From positions 163,338 through 227,337 of the forward strand of contig PAKZ01000043.1 in assembly GCA_002706335.1 (NCBI GenBank): 64,000 nucleotides of DNA. The letters run 5' to 3'. Made by a program: the position numbers and the translations under genes. This DNA is from Ahrensia sp. (lineage in GTDB: Bacteria > Pseudomonadota > Alphaproteobacteria > Rhizobiales > Rhizobiaceae). Positions 15,957-25,240 of this stretch are shown here, piece by piece (the first letter of the stretch is position 1; every line of letters starts with the position of its first letter). The notes beneath the pieces were generated by a model. That model was given only the letters and a program-made list of their open reading frames with translations. It ran no database searches and had not been told where the DNA came from.

Positions 15957-17063
15957 CTAGATGGCGGTCACGACAACTTCTTCGGGTGAGAGATGCACGA
16001 CCGCGCTGTCGCCGGGCCTGGCCCCGGCCAGCCCGGCCCGGCCCAGATCGGCCACGGGCACGGTCGCGATGACTGTTTGACCGAGACACGAGAGATCGAA
16101 TTGCTGGGTGTCGCCCAGGAAGGCGGCGGCTTCGATCGTCGCATCGAAATCGTTGACCGAGCGATCGGCGGATGCGGTCGCCGTCAGTCCGACGCGGTTG
16201 GCTCGCAGCGCGACGCAGACGGTTTCACCGGTCGGGCGCGTGCCGCAATTCCCGGCCCTGAGAACCTCACCGCTCTGCATCCGGATGGCGCAGCCTTCCG
16301 GTCCGGTCTCCCCCACGGTTCCCGTCAGGAGGTTCTCGAAGCCGACGAAGTCGGCGACGAACCGGTTGTTGGGCTGCCGGAAGATATCCTCGGGCGTGCC
16401 GATTTGCATGACCTCGCCCTTGTTCATGACCAGCACGCGGTCCGACATGGCCAGAGCCTCGAGCTGGTCGTGGGTGACATAGACCGCCGTGATCCCCAGC
16501 CGCTGTTGCAGCGTGCGGAGTTCGGTCCGCATACTGGCGCGCAGCTTGGCGTCGAGGTTGGATAGCGGCTCGTCGAACAATAAAAGCCCGGGATGGGCGG
16601 AGACCGCCCGCGCCACGGAGACGCGCTGCTGCTGTCCGCCGCTGAGCATCGAAACAGACCGGTCGGCATAATCGGAAAGTCCGACCAGGCGCAGCGCATC
16701 CTGAACGCGTTCGGCGATATCCCGCCTTGCGGTGCGGCGCATGCGCAGGGGATAGGCGACATTGTCGAACACGGTCATGTGCGGCCACAGCGCGTAGCTC
16801 TGGAACACCATGCCGAGGTTGCGCGCCTCCGGCGCGACGAAAATATTCCGTTCCGGCGAGGCGACGACGCGGTCGCCGAAGCTGATGCTCCCGCCGCTCG
16901 GCTTTTCGAGTCCCGCGATCATGCGCAAGGTAGTGGTCTTGCCGCAGCCGCTGGGGCCGAGAAGGGTCAGGAACTCGCCCTCGGCCACGTCGAGGTCGAG
17001 GCTTTCGATGATCGACTTCGACCCATAGCTTTTCGCTAGGCTGCGGAGATGGATATCAGTCAT
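15957..17063 (-). CDS. ABC transporter ATP-binding protein (FbpC/PotA type)
   Basis: A 368-residue ATPase with Walker A GPSGCGKTT, signature LSGGQQQR, Walker B LLLFDEP and a C-terminal TOBE domain (about residues 280-368), typical of Fbp, Pot and Mal-type importers. The ATG at 17063 overlaps the permease stop by 8 bp (ATGACTGA), which rules out the longer reading from 17102. It energises the fused permease encoded just upstream and works with the receptor at 14825-15916. Confidence 0.92.
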   Translation of the reverse strand: MTDIHLRSLAKSYGSKSIIESLDLDVAEGEFLTLLGPSGCGKTTTLRMIAGLEKPSGGSISFGDRVVASPERNIFVAPEARNLGMVFQSYALWPHMTVFDNVAYPLRMRRTARRDIAERVQDALRLVGLSDYADRSVSMLSGGQQQRVSVARAVSAHPGLLLFDEPLSNLDAKLRASMRTELRTLQQRLGITAVYVTHDQLEALAMSDRVLVMNKGEVMQIGTPEDIFRQPNNRFVADFVGFENLLTGTVGETGPEGCAIRMQSGEVLRAGNCGTRPTGETVCVALRANRVGLTATASADRSVNDFDATIEAAAFLGDTQQFDLSCLGQTVIATVPVADLGRAGLAGARPGDSAVVHLSPEEVVVTAI

Positions 17064-18873
17064 TGCGGCCTCCGGTCGGGGAGTCGGTGAGCATGGGGGC
17101 AAGGTCGGCGGCGGCCTTGCGGCGGGCGTTCAGTCCGGCGAGCGCGCGGATCAGCCCGACGGCGATCAGGACGACCATTATGGCGCCAAGCTGGATGCAG
17201 AAGATCGCGGAGGTCTGGCTGACCTCTCCGGCGATGTAGAGATCATAGGCCTGGACCGGCACGGTCTGGCTGGTTGCGGACGACAGCATGACCGGAATGG
17301 CCAGATTGCCGGAAATCATGATGCCGGCGACGGTCCATCCGGCGATGAAGCTGGGCGCGATGAGCGGCAGGACAATGCGAAAGAGGGTGGAGATCCTGCC
17401 GCCGCCTGCCACGCGCGACGATTCCTCGAGTTCCGCACCGATCTGGGCGAGGGCGGCGTCGGAAACGCGCGAGACCACCGGTATGACGGCCACCACCAGC
17501 CCGATCATAAGAATCCAGATCGTCGAATAAAGCAGTTTCAGGCCGGGCAGGGAGATGTAGGCCCAGAGCATGGCGAGGCCCAGGACGACTCCCGGCAGTG
17601 TCCAGGGGAGCCATGTGGTGAATTCCAGCGCGTGACGCACCGTGCGTCCGGAATGTCGCCCGACATAGCCGATGAACACGGCGAGCGTCATCGCGAGGAA
17701 ACCGCCGACGACCGCCACGATGGCCGTGTTGATCAGCGACCGGACAATCTGCGAATCGTCCAGCACGGTCAGGTAGTTGTCGAGCGTGAATCCGCGATAG
17801 AGGCCGAAAACCGGTTGCAGCGATCCGACCAGCATCTGCACCAGCGGCAGAACCACGGCGAGGAGGGCGTAGAGGAGGATCAGCCCGCTCGCCACGAAGC
17901 GCCAGCCTCCGATGTCGGCCGGTTCGGTCTTGTGTCCCTTGCCCGAGATCACCGCGTAGCTCCGTCCGGCCATGATGCGGGCGCGGATCAGGACCAGCGC
18001 CATGACTGTAAACGTGAGCAGCAGCGACAAGGTGCCGGCGGCGGCGTAGTTCGGCGGCAAGGTCTTGTTCACCGCGTCGAAAATCTGCGTCGCAAACACG
18101 CCGATCCCGGCTGGCACGCCAAGCAGTAGAGGGATGTCGAAGGATTCGAGGCCGTTCGTGAAGATGAGGATTGCCACGCCGGCAACCGCCGGCGTCAGGA
18201 CGGGAATGGTGACGCGGAAGAAGGTAGAGACGGCGCTGGCGCCCGAGGTCCGGGATGCCTCTTCCAGCGTACGGTCCATGGAGCCGAAGGGGCCGATCAT
18301 CAAAAGGTAGCCGAAGGCTGTGACCTTCAACGTCAGGACAAAGATGATCCCGAACCAGGATTCGACGTTGAAGGGGCTCCAGGACGTGCCGGTCACGGTA
18401 CGGATCGTGTAGTTGATCAGGCCGGCGTTCTCGTTGCCGAGCATGGCCCAGCTGAGGCCGAAAAAGAGCTGCGGCGTGGCGAGCACGACGACCATCATTG
18501 GCGTCACCAGCCAGCGAAGCGGCGTGTTGGTTCTCGCGACAACCCAGGAAAAGAAAACCGCGAGGAGCGTCACGAAGACCGTCAGGAAACACGAGAGGAA
18601 AAGCGTGTCGTAGGCGCCGGCGGCGATGCCCGGATTGGTCACGAGATTGCGGAGGCCGTCCAGCGTCCAGTCTCCGGCCGCGCCGGGGGGCGAGGTGCGG
18701 AAGCTACCGATGGCGAGCATGAAGACCGGCCAGACGAAGAGGACAAACATGCACAGCGCGAAGACAAGCCAGATGGCCCGTTCCAGCGCGCGCCACACCA
18801 TGGTCCCGTTATCGGTTTTCACGTCGATCATGTAGCCCTCGAAAGGGTCGCGGGTTTCAGGGCGGTCAGGCAT
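17056..18873 (-). CDS. ABC transporter permease, fused two-domain (FbpB/ThiP type)
   Basis: A 605-residue inner-membrane protein with two tandem permease domains, about six helices each, as in FbpB. EAA-type loops appear in both halves: EEASRTSGASAVSTFFRVTIPVLTP and EESSRVAGGGRISTLFRIVLPLIAP. These contact the ATPase. ATG 18873 overlaps the stop of the amidohydrolase gene by 8 bp and is preferred over the long reading from 19038, which would run deep into that gene. No second permease gene is needed. It is co-transcribed with the amidohydrolase and ferredoxin genes upstream. Confidence 0.92.
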   Translation of the reverse strand: MPDRPETRDPFEGYMIDVKTDNGTMVWRALERAIWLVFALCMFVLFVWPVFMLAIGSFRTSPPGAAGDWTLDGLRNLVTNPGIAAGAYDTLFLSCFLTVFVTLLAVFFSWVVARTNTPLRWLVTPMMVVVLATPQLFFGLSWAMLGNENAGLINYTIRTVTGTSWSPFNVESWFGIIFVLTLKVTAFGYLLMIGPFGSMDRTLEEASRTSGASAVSTFFRVTIPVLTPAVAGVAILIFTNGLESFDIPLLLGVPAGIGVFATQIFDAVNKTLPPNYAAAGTLSLLLTFTVMALVLIRARIMAGRSYAVISGKGHKTEPADIGGWRFVASGLILLYALLAVVLPLVQMLVGSLQPVFGLYRGFTLDNYLTVLDDSQIVRSLINTAIVAVVGGFLAMTLAVFIGYVGRHSGRTVRHALEFTTWLPWTLPGVVLGLAMLWAYISLPGLKLLYSTIWILMIGLVVAVIPVVSRVSDAALAQIGAELEESSRVAGGGRISTLFRIVLPLIAPSFIAGWTVAGIMISGNLAIPVMLSSATSQTVPVQAYDLYIAGEVSQTSAIFCIQLGAIMVVLIAVGLIRALAGLNARRKAAADLAPMLTDSPTGGRND

Positions 18874-20233
18874 CGGCAAGCCCGTCGAGTTCGCTGTAGG
18901 AAGGGAGCGGTGCGGCGATCGGCGTTCCGTCGCGCACGACGATACGGCCGCTTTCGGACCGCGACAGGATTTCCGACCAGGACCGTCCTTCGAAAAGGAT
19001 GAAATCGGCGCCGGAACCGGCGTGCAGCACACCTGCATCGTCCATTCGCATGGCGCGCGCCGGATTGGCGGTTGCCGTCACGATCCAATCGTTGGCCGGA
19101 TGATCGAGATGGCCGACGCGGGTCCCCAGACGGAAAGCGTCGAGCATGTCGAGATCGCCATAGGCGTGGAAGGCATCGCGGATGTTGTCGGACGCAAGCG
19201 AGACTTGAATCCCGCGATCGTGCATTTCGTGAAGCAGCGTCACGCCTCGCCAGCGCGGCGTCGTTGCATCGGTGCGTCGATCCTGCAGATAGAGGTTGCA
19301 GGCCGGCAGGGCGACGACCGACAGACTGGCCTCTGCCACCTTGTCCAGCGTCTCGTCAGCCGTTGCCGCGTCCTGCAGTGCGAGCGAGCAGCAATGGCCG
19401 ACCAGCACATGCCCCTCGTGGTCCGACCGCAGCACAGCTTCGGCGATATGGCGCAGGCAGTCCGACGACGGATCCGCCGTCTCGTCTGCATGGAAGTCCA
19501 GATCGAGCCCGTGGCGCGTGGCGGTCTCGATGATCGTGCGCAGAAGGCCATCGAGATCCGGATCGGGATAGACTCCGGCGCCGAGCACCCCGTCGGCGGC
19601 CTTCACGTGACCGACGATCCGGTCCAGGAAGTCGGGATCTCGGACCATCGGGAGCGGAAACAGGCTGGACCCCTGGATATCGATGCGGCCCCGCCATTCC
19701 TCCCTGACGCGCGATAACACCGGCCAGGAAATGCGGTCTTGCGGCGGGTGAGAGTCGATGTGCGTCCGAAGCGCGCGCGTGCCGTGATGGAAGGCGCACC
19801 GGAGCGCGAAGTCCATCCTTCTCGCAACGTCTTCCGCCGTCCAGTGCGCTGCACGGTCGGCGCGCATCGACGCCGCCGCGCCGGCGAAGGTGCCGTCCGA
19901 GGGTGCCGCGCGCTGGAGGACATGGCCCTTGTCGATATGCGTATGGCAATCGACGAAATTCGGAATCAGTACCCGGGATCCGGCTTCGACGGCGGCTAAC
20001 CCCGTGTCGCTCGCCATGGACCCGGCGGGGGCGATCGCATCGATCCGTCCGCTCGCGATCGCCACATCCGCGCGGAAGAAGCCATCGGTCGCATCGGGCT
20101 TGAAGTCGGGGACGGTCACGGCCTGCTGCAGGCGAACATTGCGAAGGATGAACCCCTTGTCGGATGTCGCTTGCAACGCACCGCGCAATTCCGACTGGGT
20201 GAGGACGGGATTCGGGGACGGCGGGACGGTCAC
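18866..20233 (-). CDS. Amidohydrolase-superfamily enzyme, cytosine deaminase (CodA)-like
   Basis: A 455-residue metal-dependent hydrolase of the cytosine-deaminase group. Visible active-site features are DCHTHIDKG (His97, His99), the HADE segment, VGHCCSLA and SDNIRD near the C terminus. All of the metal and proton-shuttle motifs of CodA are present. Members deaminate or ring-open cyclic amides and amidines such as cytosine, creatinine or triazines, so cytosine itself is not assured. It overlaps the permease gene by 8 bp, indicating that the importer brings in its substrate or a precursor. A 25-bp gap separates it from the ferredoxin gene. Confidence 0.85.
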   Translation of the reverse strand: MTVPPSPNPVLTQSELRGALQATSDKGFILRNVRLQQAVTVPDFKPDATDGFFRADVAIASGRIDAIAPAGSMASDTGLAAVEAGSRVLIPNFVDCHTHIDKGHVLQRAAPSDGTFAGAAASMRADRAAHWTAEDVARRMDFALRCAFHHGTRALRTHIDSHPPQDRISWPVLSRVREEWRGRIDIQGSSLFPLPMVRDPDFLDRIVGHVKAADGVLGAGVYPDPDLDGLLRTIIETATRHGLDLDFHADETADPSSDCLRHIAEAVLRSDHEGHVLVGHCCSLALQDAATADETLDKVAEASLSVVALPACNLYLQDRRTDATTPRWRGVTLLHEMHDRGIQVSLASDNIRDAFHAYGDLDMLDAFRLGTRVGHLDHPANDWIVTATANPARAMRMDDAGVLHAGSGADFILFEGRSWSEILSRSESGRIVVRDGTPIAAPLPSYSELDGLADA

Positions 20234-20258
20234 GGGAGCTGCCTCGTCGCCATCGTCG

Positions 20259-20582
20259 TCATCCCTGCCGCGCGGGAATGCGCACAGTCAGGCCGTCGAG
20301 ATCGTCCGAGATCTCGATCTGGCAGGACAGGCGGCTCAAGGCGGGATCGGGTTCATGCGCGAGTTCGAGAATGTCCTCTTCCATCGGCAGCTTCGCGGGG
20401 AGCCTGTCGATCCATGCCGGGTCGACATAGACGTGGCAGGTCGAACAGGAACAGCTGCCGCCGCATTCGGCTTCGATGCCGGCGACGTTGTTGACGCGGG
20501 CGCCTTCCATCACGCTGAGGCCGGCCGCTACGTCCGCCTCGATCCTGTTGCCTGAATATTCGATGTAGACGACGCGGGTCAT
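20259..20582 (-). CDS. 2Fe-2S ferredoxin (adrenodoxin/putidaredoxin type)
   Basis: A 107-residue electron carrier. Cys40, Cys46, Cys49 and Cys87 give the C-x5-C-x2-C...C pattern of vertebrate-type ferredoxins such as putidaredoxin, which reduce P450s or Rieske oxygenases. It is the first gene of the leftward amidohydrolase/ABC/sulfatase operon. No ferredoxin reductase and no oxygenase lies in that operon. The nearest possible clients in the window are the two P450s about 15 kb away and the divergent FAD oxidase. The partner is unknown. Confidence 0.93.
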   Translation of the reverse strand: MTRVVYIEYSGNRIEADVAAGLSVMEGARVNNVAGIEAECGGSCSCSTCHVYVDPAWIDRLPAKLPMEEDILELAHEPDPALSRLSCQIEISDDLDGLTVRIPARQG

Positions 20583-20875
20583 CCGACGCTCCGTCGCCCG
20601 TCACCCGGCAAGAGATGCCGGTGAAAGTGCAGCTCGCCCGTCCGGCGTCCGCTCGACCGGGAGGTGGCTTCGAAACCGCCTCTCGATCGGCGGGAGAAAT
20701 CGGGTGCTGCGAACATCATCATCTCTCTCACGGGCACGATGCGCGGCTTTCCCGCGTGCCGCCCGTCCCCCGACACCTTGTTTTTCATGCGTTTCAACGA
20801 GTGCGTAAAAAAACCTACCAAATGATCAGAGCAAATGCTATGAAAAAATTCAAGGCCTGATTTGGAGGTGTTTGG
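20583..20875. other. Divergent promoter region, ferredoxin operon / creatininase operon
   Basis: A 293-bp gap between leftward and rightward operons. The last 80 bp before 20876 are AT-rich, with a GGAGGTG ribosome site ahead of ATG 20876. It must carry two promoters and is a likely target of the TetR regulator encoded downstream. I could not pick out a convincing palindrome. Confidence 0.5.
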
Positions 20876-21751
20876 ATGGCGGGTGCCGTGTCGTCGGCGA
20901 CGGGTTTGCCGAAGCGGAACTGGGTGGATTATTCCGCGCGCGAATTTGCTGCGCTGAAACGTGGCGAGATCGTCGCGGTTCTTCCGCTGGGCGCGACCGA
21001 GCAGCACGGGCCGCATCTGCCTTTGTCCGTCGATGCCTGTATCGTTGACGGTGTTGTGGACCGTCTAGCCTCCCGGCTTCCCGCGGAGAGCCCGGCGTTG
21101 TTCCTGCCAACACAGGCCGTCACAAAGAGCGTCGAGCACGCGGATTGGCCGGGCACGCTTTATCTGTCTTCGGAGACGGTCATGCGCGTCTGGGTGGAGA
21201 TCGGCGCCTGTGTCGCGCGCGCGGGTGTGCGGAAGCTCGTGCTGCTGAATGCGCATGGCGGCAATATCGCGGCGATGGACGTCGCCGCGCGGGAGCTTCG
21301 CTTCCGCGAAAACATGTCTGTCTTCTGCCTCAACTGGTTTGGCGTCGGGATGCCGGATGGCGTCTTCTCGGAACGGGAGCAGGCTCACGGCATCCATGCG
21401 GGCGACATGGAGACATCGGTGATGCTCGCCCTGGACCCGGCCAATGTCGACATGGCGTTCGCCAGTGATTTCCGGTCCGAGGCCGAGGGCTTCGCATCCG
21501 CATATCCGGGGGTCGGACTGGCGGGACCGGCGAAACCGGCCTGGCTGATGCAGGACATGAACGCAGCGGGAGCCTGCGGGGAAGCTCACCTCGCCACCGC
21601 CGAAAAGGGGCGAAAAACGCTCGACCATGCGGTCGATCGGCTCGTTGAAATTCTCCGTTCGATCGAGCGGTTTCCGGTTCCGCCTCCTGGCGCCGCGCCG
21701 CTACGATCGGACCGCACCGATGCCCTCGCGGGCGAACGGGAAAGAGGGTGA
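20876..21751 (+). CDS. Creatininase-family amidohydrolase
   Basis: A 291-residue hydrolase of the creatininase/FAPy-deformylase family, which opens cyclic amides or removes formyl groups with a dinuclear metal site. The signature PLGATEQHGPHLPLSVD (Glu42, His44, Asp53), LLNAHGGN and HAGDMETS provide the usual ligands. GGAGGTG precedes the ATG. It is the first gene of a rightward operon and overlaps the FAD oxidase region closely (2-bp gap). With a cytosine-deaminase-like enzyme divergent to it, stepwise hydrolysis of an N-heterocycle is plausible. The precise substrate cannot be read from sequence. Confidence 0.88.
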   Translation: MAGAVSSATGLPKRNWVDYSAREFAALKRGEIVAVLPLGATEQHGPHLPLSVDACIVDGVVDRLASRLPAESPALFLPTQAVTKSVEHADWPGTLYLSSETVMRVWVEIGACVARAGVRKLVLLNAHGGNIAAMDVAARELRFRENMSVFCLNWFGVGMPDGVFSEREQAHGIHAGDMETSVMLALDPANVDMAFASDFRSEAEGFASAYPGVGLAGPAKPAWLMQDMNAAGACGEAHLATAEKGRKTLDHAVDRLVEILRSIERFPVPPPGAAPLRSDRTDALAGERERG

Positions 21752-21753
21752 TC

Positions 21754-23118
21754 ATGACCACATCGAGCCCATCGTCACTGGACGCGTTCAAGGCCGAAAT
21801 TGACGGAATTCGCTGGTATGACGACCCGCGTTCCCTCGAACTGCGCTCGCGTGATTATTACTGGTACAGCCCTGTCCTGAAGGGGCAGCTCGACGACATG
21901 CGCGCCGATATCGTCGTCCTGCCGACCACCGAGGAGGAGATAAAGCGGGTTGCGGCCGCCGCGGTGAAGTGCAGATTGCCCCTGACGCTGCGGGGCGGTG
22001 GCACCGGGAATTACGGGCAATGCATTCCGCTGAAAGGCGGCGTCGTGATGGACCTGACCCGCCTCGACAGAGTGATCGCGATAGAGGACGGGCTTGTGCG
22101 CGTTCAGGCCGGCGCGCGGATCGCGCGTCTCGACGACGCGGTGCGCGAAACCGGCCAGGAATTGCTGATGTATCCCTCCACGCGCACCATCGCGACGATT
22201 GGCGGCTTCGTCGCCGGGGGATCGGGCGGCATCGGGTCGCTACGGCACGGCATGCTTCGGGATGCCGGCAACATGGATTACGTGAAGGTTGTCACCGTCG
22301 AGGATGAGCCGCAGGTGATCGAGTTGCGGGGCGATGAGGTCCAGAAGGTCCAGCACGCCTATGGCACGAATGGCATCATCGTGGAGATCGGCCTTGCGCT
22401 CACGAAGGCGACGGACTGGATCCACACGGCGGCATTGTTCGACGGCTACGAACAGGCGCTGCGTTTCTGCATGGAAACGCAGGAGAACCGGCTGGATCTC
22501 TATCTTCTGACCTGCGTCGAGCGGCGTTTCTCGCCCTATTATCGGAAATTCGGCGACCGGTTTCCCGCCGACAGGGACGCCGTTTTCGCCATGGTCGCGC
22601 CGGACGACATGGCGCGTTTCTGCGAGAAGGTGGAGGAGCGGGGCGGGTCCGTGTCGTTCTCGCTGCGCAAGGACGAGATCGCGGGTTGCGGCCTGCAGCC
22701 CGCCTATGAATGCGGCTGGAACCACACCACGCTGCAGGCGCTGAAGGTCGACAAGAGCTGGACCTATCTGCAGGTCGCCTATCCCTATCCCTTCGATCCA
22801 GCCCTCGCGATGCGCCAAATGAACCGCTACGGTGCCGAGATGTTCTGGCACCATGAGGTTGCGATGATGGGTGGGCGCATCCAGATCTTCGCGCTGCCTC
22901 TGGTAAAGTGGCATGGCAAGGATCGCATCGATGAACTGATGGCCGAGATCGAGCGGGACGGCTGCACCGTTTTCAACCCGCATGTCGTGACCATCGAGGA
23001 GGGGGGCATGAAGCAGATCGACACGGCGCAGATCGAGTTCAAGCGCCAGGCGGACCCGTACGGCCTTATGAATCCGGGTAAAACGCTCGGCTGGACCGAC
23101 GCCATGGCGCGGAGCTAA
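21754..23118 (+). CDS. FAD-binding oxidase/dehydrogenase (GlcD, PCMH-type)
   Basis: A 454-residue flavoprotein of the GlcD/vanillyl-alcohol-oxidase group. The N-terminal FAD domain has the PTTEEEIKRVAAAAVKCRLPLTLRGGGTGNYGQ block and the TIGGFVAGGSGGIGS block around the flavin. The C-terminal cap ends in the family motif DPYGLMNPGKTL. Members oxidise 2-hydroxy acids, alcohols or amines. ATG 21754 has AGAGGG 5 bp upstream; a GTG at 21748 is in frame and would overlap the previous stop. It lies between the creatininase-family and TetR genes on the same strand. No His/Cys pair typical of bicovalent FAD was seen. Confidence 0.88.
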   Translation: MTTSSPSSLDAFKAEIDGIRWYDDPRSLELRSRDYYWYSPVLKGQLDDMRADIVVLPTTEEEIKRVAAAAVKCRLPLTLRGGGTGNYGQCIPLKGGVVMDLTRLDRVIAIEDGLVRVQAGARIARLDDAVRETGQELLMYPSTRTIATIGGFVAGGSGGIGSLRHGMLRDAGNMDYVKVVTVEDEPQVIELRGDEVQKVQHAYGTNGIIVEIGLALTKATDWIHTAALFDGYEQALRFCMETQENRLDLYLLTCVERRFSPYYRKFGDRFPADRDAVFAMVAPDDMARFCEKVEERGGSVSFSLRKDEIAGCGLQPAYECGWNHTTLQALKVDKSWTYLQVAYPYPFDPALAMRQMNRYGAEMFWHHEVAMMGGRIQIFALPLVKWHGKDRIDELMAEIERDGCTVFNPHVVTIEEGGMKQIDTAQIEFKRQADPYGLMNPGKTLGWTDAMARS

Positions 23119-23196
23119 GAAAATGAGTTGCGTATCCGGCTCAGCGTCGCGACGTGCGTCTCGTAATTCGGCCAACGACCGAAAAGTGATGCGCCC

Positions 23197-23877
23197 ATGA
23201 CGACCAACCATACCAGTCCCGCTGCGGAGCGGCCGGAAGCCGGCAGCGTGGTCAAGCGGAAACGTTTGGCGATGTTCAGGACTATCCGTGAGGCGGCCAT
23301 CCGGGAGGTCGGCAAGAACGGCCTCTCGGGCACGTCGACGCAGGCTCTCGCCGATGCCGCAGGCATCACCAAGGCCCAGTTCCACTATTACATCACATCG
23401 AAAGAAGACCTTTATCGGGAGGTGTTGAACTACATCATCGCCGAATGGTCCGACATGTTCTTCGCCTCCGCGCACGCCAACGATCCGGCGGCGATCATTT
23501 CCGATTATCTGCGCATGAAAATCCGGCACTCGGTCGAACATCCGGACATGACGCGTCTGTTCTCGCTGGAGATGGCACGCGGCGGGATCGACCTGACCGA
23601 TCACTGGGGAGACATCCTCGGTAGCGCCGGCAAGGCGATCAAGATGATCGGCGGATGGTGTGAAGCCGGCCTCATGAAGCAGGTCGATCCCGTCCTGTTC
23701 CTTATGAACATGTGGGCGGTCAGTCAGTACTACGCGGAATACGAGATCCAGGCACGAGGTCTCCTTGGCGTTGCCGAAGGCGAGCCGCTGGATGCGGAGC
23801 GGATAAGCCGGGAAGCGATCGAACTCTTTCTCGCGCGCGCCGGCCTGAGCCAGTCAGACAGCGAACAACATAGATAA
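23197..23877 (+). CDS. TetR family regulator, RutR-like
   Basis: A 226-residue regulator. The HTH is LSGTSTQALADAAGITKAQFHYYITSKEDLYREVL, and the C-terminal half resembles the YcdC/RutR ligand domain (DMTRLFSLEMARGG...). RutR senses uracil and controls pyrimidine use in E. coli. Here neighbours include a cytosine-deaminase-like enzyme and RidA, both of pyrimidine-type pathways, so a related cyclic ligand is reasonable. It lies inside the rightward operon, 78 bp after the FAD oxidase and 19 bp before the DUF1254 gene. The ligand is inference. Confidence 0.9.
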   Translation: MTTNHTSPAAERPEAGSVVKRKRLAMFRTIREAAIREVGKNGLSGTSTQALADAAGITKAQFHYYITSKEDLYREVLNYIIAEWSDMFFASAHANDPAAIISDYLRMKIRHSVEHPDMTRLFSLEMARGGIDLTDHWGDILGSAGKAIKMIGGWCEAGLMKQVDPVLFLMNMWAVSQYYAEYEIQARGLLGVAEGEPLDAERISREAIELFLARAGLSQSDSEQHR

Positions 23878-23896
23878 GCGAGGGCGCTTCGTCGAA

Positions 23897-25240
23897 ATGA
23901 CCGAACCCGAGGAGACCGCCGACTGGACGTCGCGCCGTTACTATCGCCGAGCGGTTGAAGCCGCTCTGTGGGGCATGCCCATGGTCTCGACCCAAGCCAT
24001 GCTCGCAGCATTTCGCGGCGTCGACGGGCAGTTTGGCGACATTGTCTATTTCTCGCGCCTTCCGGATTGGCGCTGGCAGATCACCACGCCCAACGCGACC
24101 ACCTTCTATGCCTATTCGGCGATACGGCTCGACGCGGCGCCGGTGCTGTTGACCCTGCCGCCGACGCAGGGTTCGGGGCTTTACGGAAGCATCTTCGACT
24201 GCTGGCAGAACGCGCTGGCCGATGTCGGGCCGGCCGGCGTGGATGGCGGCAACGGCGGAACCTATGCCATCCTGCCACCCGGTTACGCGGACGATATTCC
24301 GGATGGCGCGACGGCCGTCCCGTGCCCAACCCGCAACGCCTACATCCTGTTTCGCGCCATCCCCGAGGACTATGGCGACGCCGGTGTCGCGCTCGCGCAG
24401 CAGCACATTCGCGGCCTTAAGATCCGCGAAGCCGGCACGTCCGGGAACCAGCGCTTCATCGACATCGCCGGACGGGATTTCGACGCCTTTCCGGAAATGG
24501 ACGACAGCTACTTCGATTGTCTGGCGGCGATCGTGCGGGACGAGCCGGTCAGGCAGATGGACCTTGTCGCGATGGGCATGCTGATGTCGCTCGGCATCGC
24601 GCCGGACCGACCGTTTGCGCCCGATCCCGAACAGCGTGCCATTCTCGCCCGCGCCGCTCGTGAGGCGCAGGACCAGCTTGTCGCAGAAAACCTGGAGATC
24701 AATCCTTTGTGGCCGGATCGCCGCTGGGGGTCGCCGACCTATATCCAGCACGCACAGACCGCCAGGCCGATCATGACGGCGGAGCGTCTCGACTACGACC
24801 GGCGCGCCGCTCTTGCCTACCGGATGTGCGGCGTGCCGAAGACTGCCGGCGCGGCACGGTTCTTCCATGTCGTCAGCGACGCGGCGGGGGAGCCGTTACG
24901 GGGCGGCGAAACCTATCGCCTGTCGGTTCCCGGGCCCGTTCCGGCGCGGCAGTTCTGGGCGCTGGCCGTCTATGATGCAGTTACATTCCGGTTCATTCGC
25001 GGGGCCGAAACCGTTGAGTTCAACTCGCTGGAGCTGTCGAAGAACGACAGCGGCAAACCTGTCGAAATCGTCTTCGCACCGGAACGCCCTGATGGTGTCG
25101 AGATCTGGATGGAGACGGCGCCCGGCCGGAATTGGGCGGCGATCTTTCGGATCTACGGGCCTGATGTCGCGGCGCTCGATGCCGGCTGGAAACCCGATGA
25201 CATCGTCAGGGTCGAACCGGGGTCGGAGGCCGGGCAGTGA
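23897..25240 (+). CDS. DUF1254/DUF1214 domain protein
   Basis: A 447-residue protein with an N-terminal DUF1254 domain (EAALWGMPMVSTQAM, then TTPNATTFYAYSAIRLD) and a C-terminal DUF1214 domain (ETYRLSVPGPVPARQFWALAVYD). Most relatives are secreted, but no signal peptide is visible here. The biochemical role of the family is unknown. Its stop overlaps the GTG start of the RidA gene (GTGA), so the two are translationally coupled and probably part of the same catabolic pathway. Confidence 0.88.
   Translation: MTEPEETADWTSRRYYRRAVEAALWGMPMVSTQAMLAAFRGVDGQFGDIVYFSRLPDWRWQITTPNATTFYAYSAIRLDAAPVLLTLPPTQGSGLYGSIFDCWQNALADVGPAGVDGGNGGTYAILPPGYADDIPDGATAVPCPTRNAYILFRAIPEDYGDAGVALAQQHIRGLKIREAGTSGNQRFIDIAGRDFDAFPEMDDSYFDCLAAIVRDEPVRQMDLVAMGMLMSLGIAPDRPFAPDPEQRAILARAAREAQDQLVAENLEINPLWPDRRWGSPTYIQHAQTARPIMTAERLDYDRRAALAYRMCGVPKTAGAARFFHVVSDAAGEPLRGGETYRLSVPGPVPARQFWALAVYDAVTFRFIRGAETVEFNSLELSKNDSGKPVEIVFAPERPDGVEIWMETAPGRNWAAIFRIYGPDVAALDAGWKPDDIVRVEPGSEAGQ

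Noticed and set aside
17243..18592. 449-codon minus-strand frame within the permease gene
   Set aside because: Out-of-frame translation of the permease, Arg/His/Pro-rich, with no membrane segments.
22240..23604. 454-codon minus-strand frame across the FAD oxidase and TetR genes
   Set aside because: It spans two genuine genes and their gap on the opposite strand; a shadow.
23720..24868. 382-codon minus-strand frame opposite the DUF1254 gene
   Set aside because: Shadow of a conserved two-domain protein.
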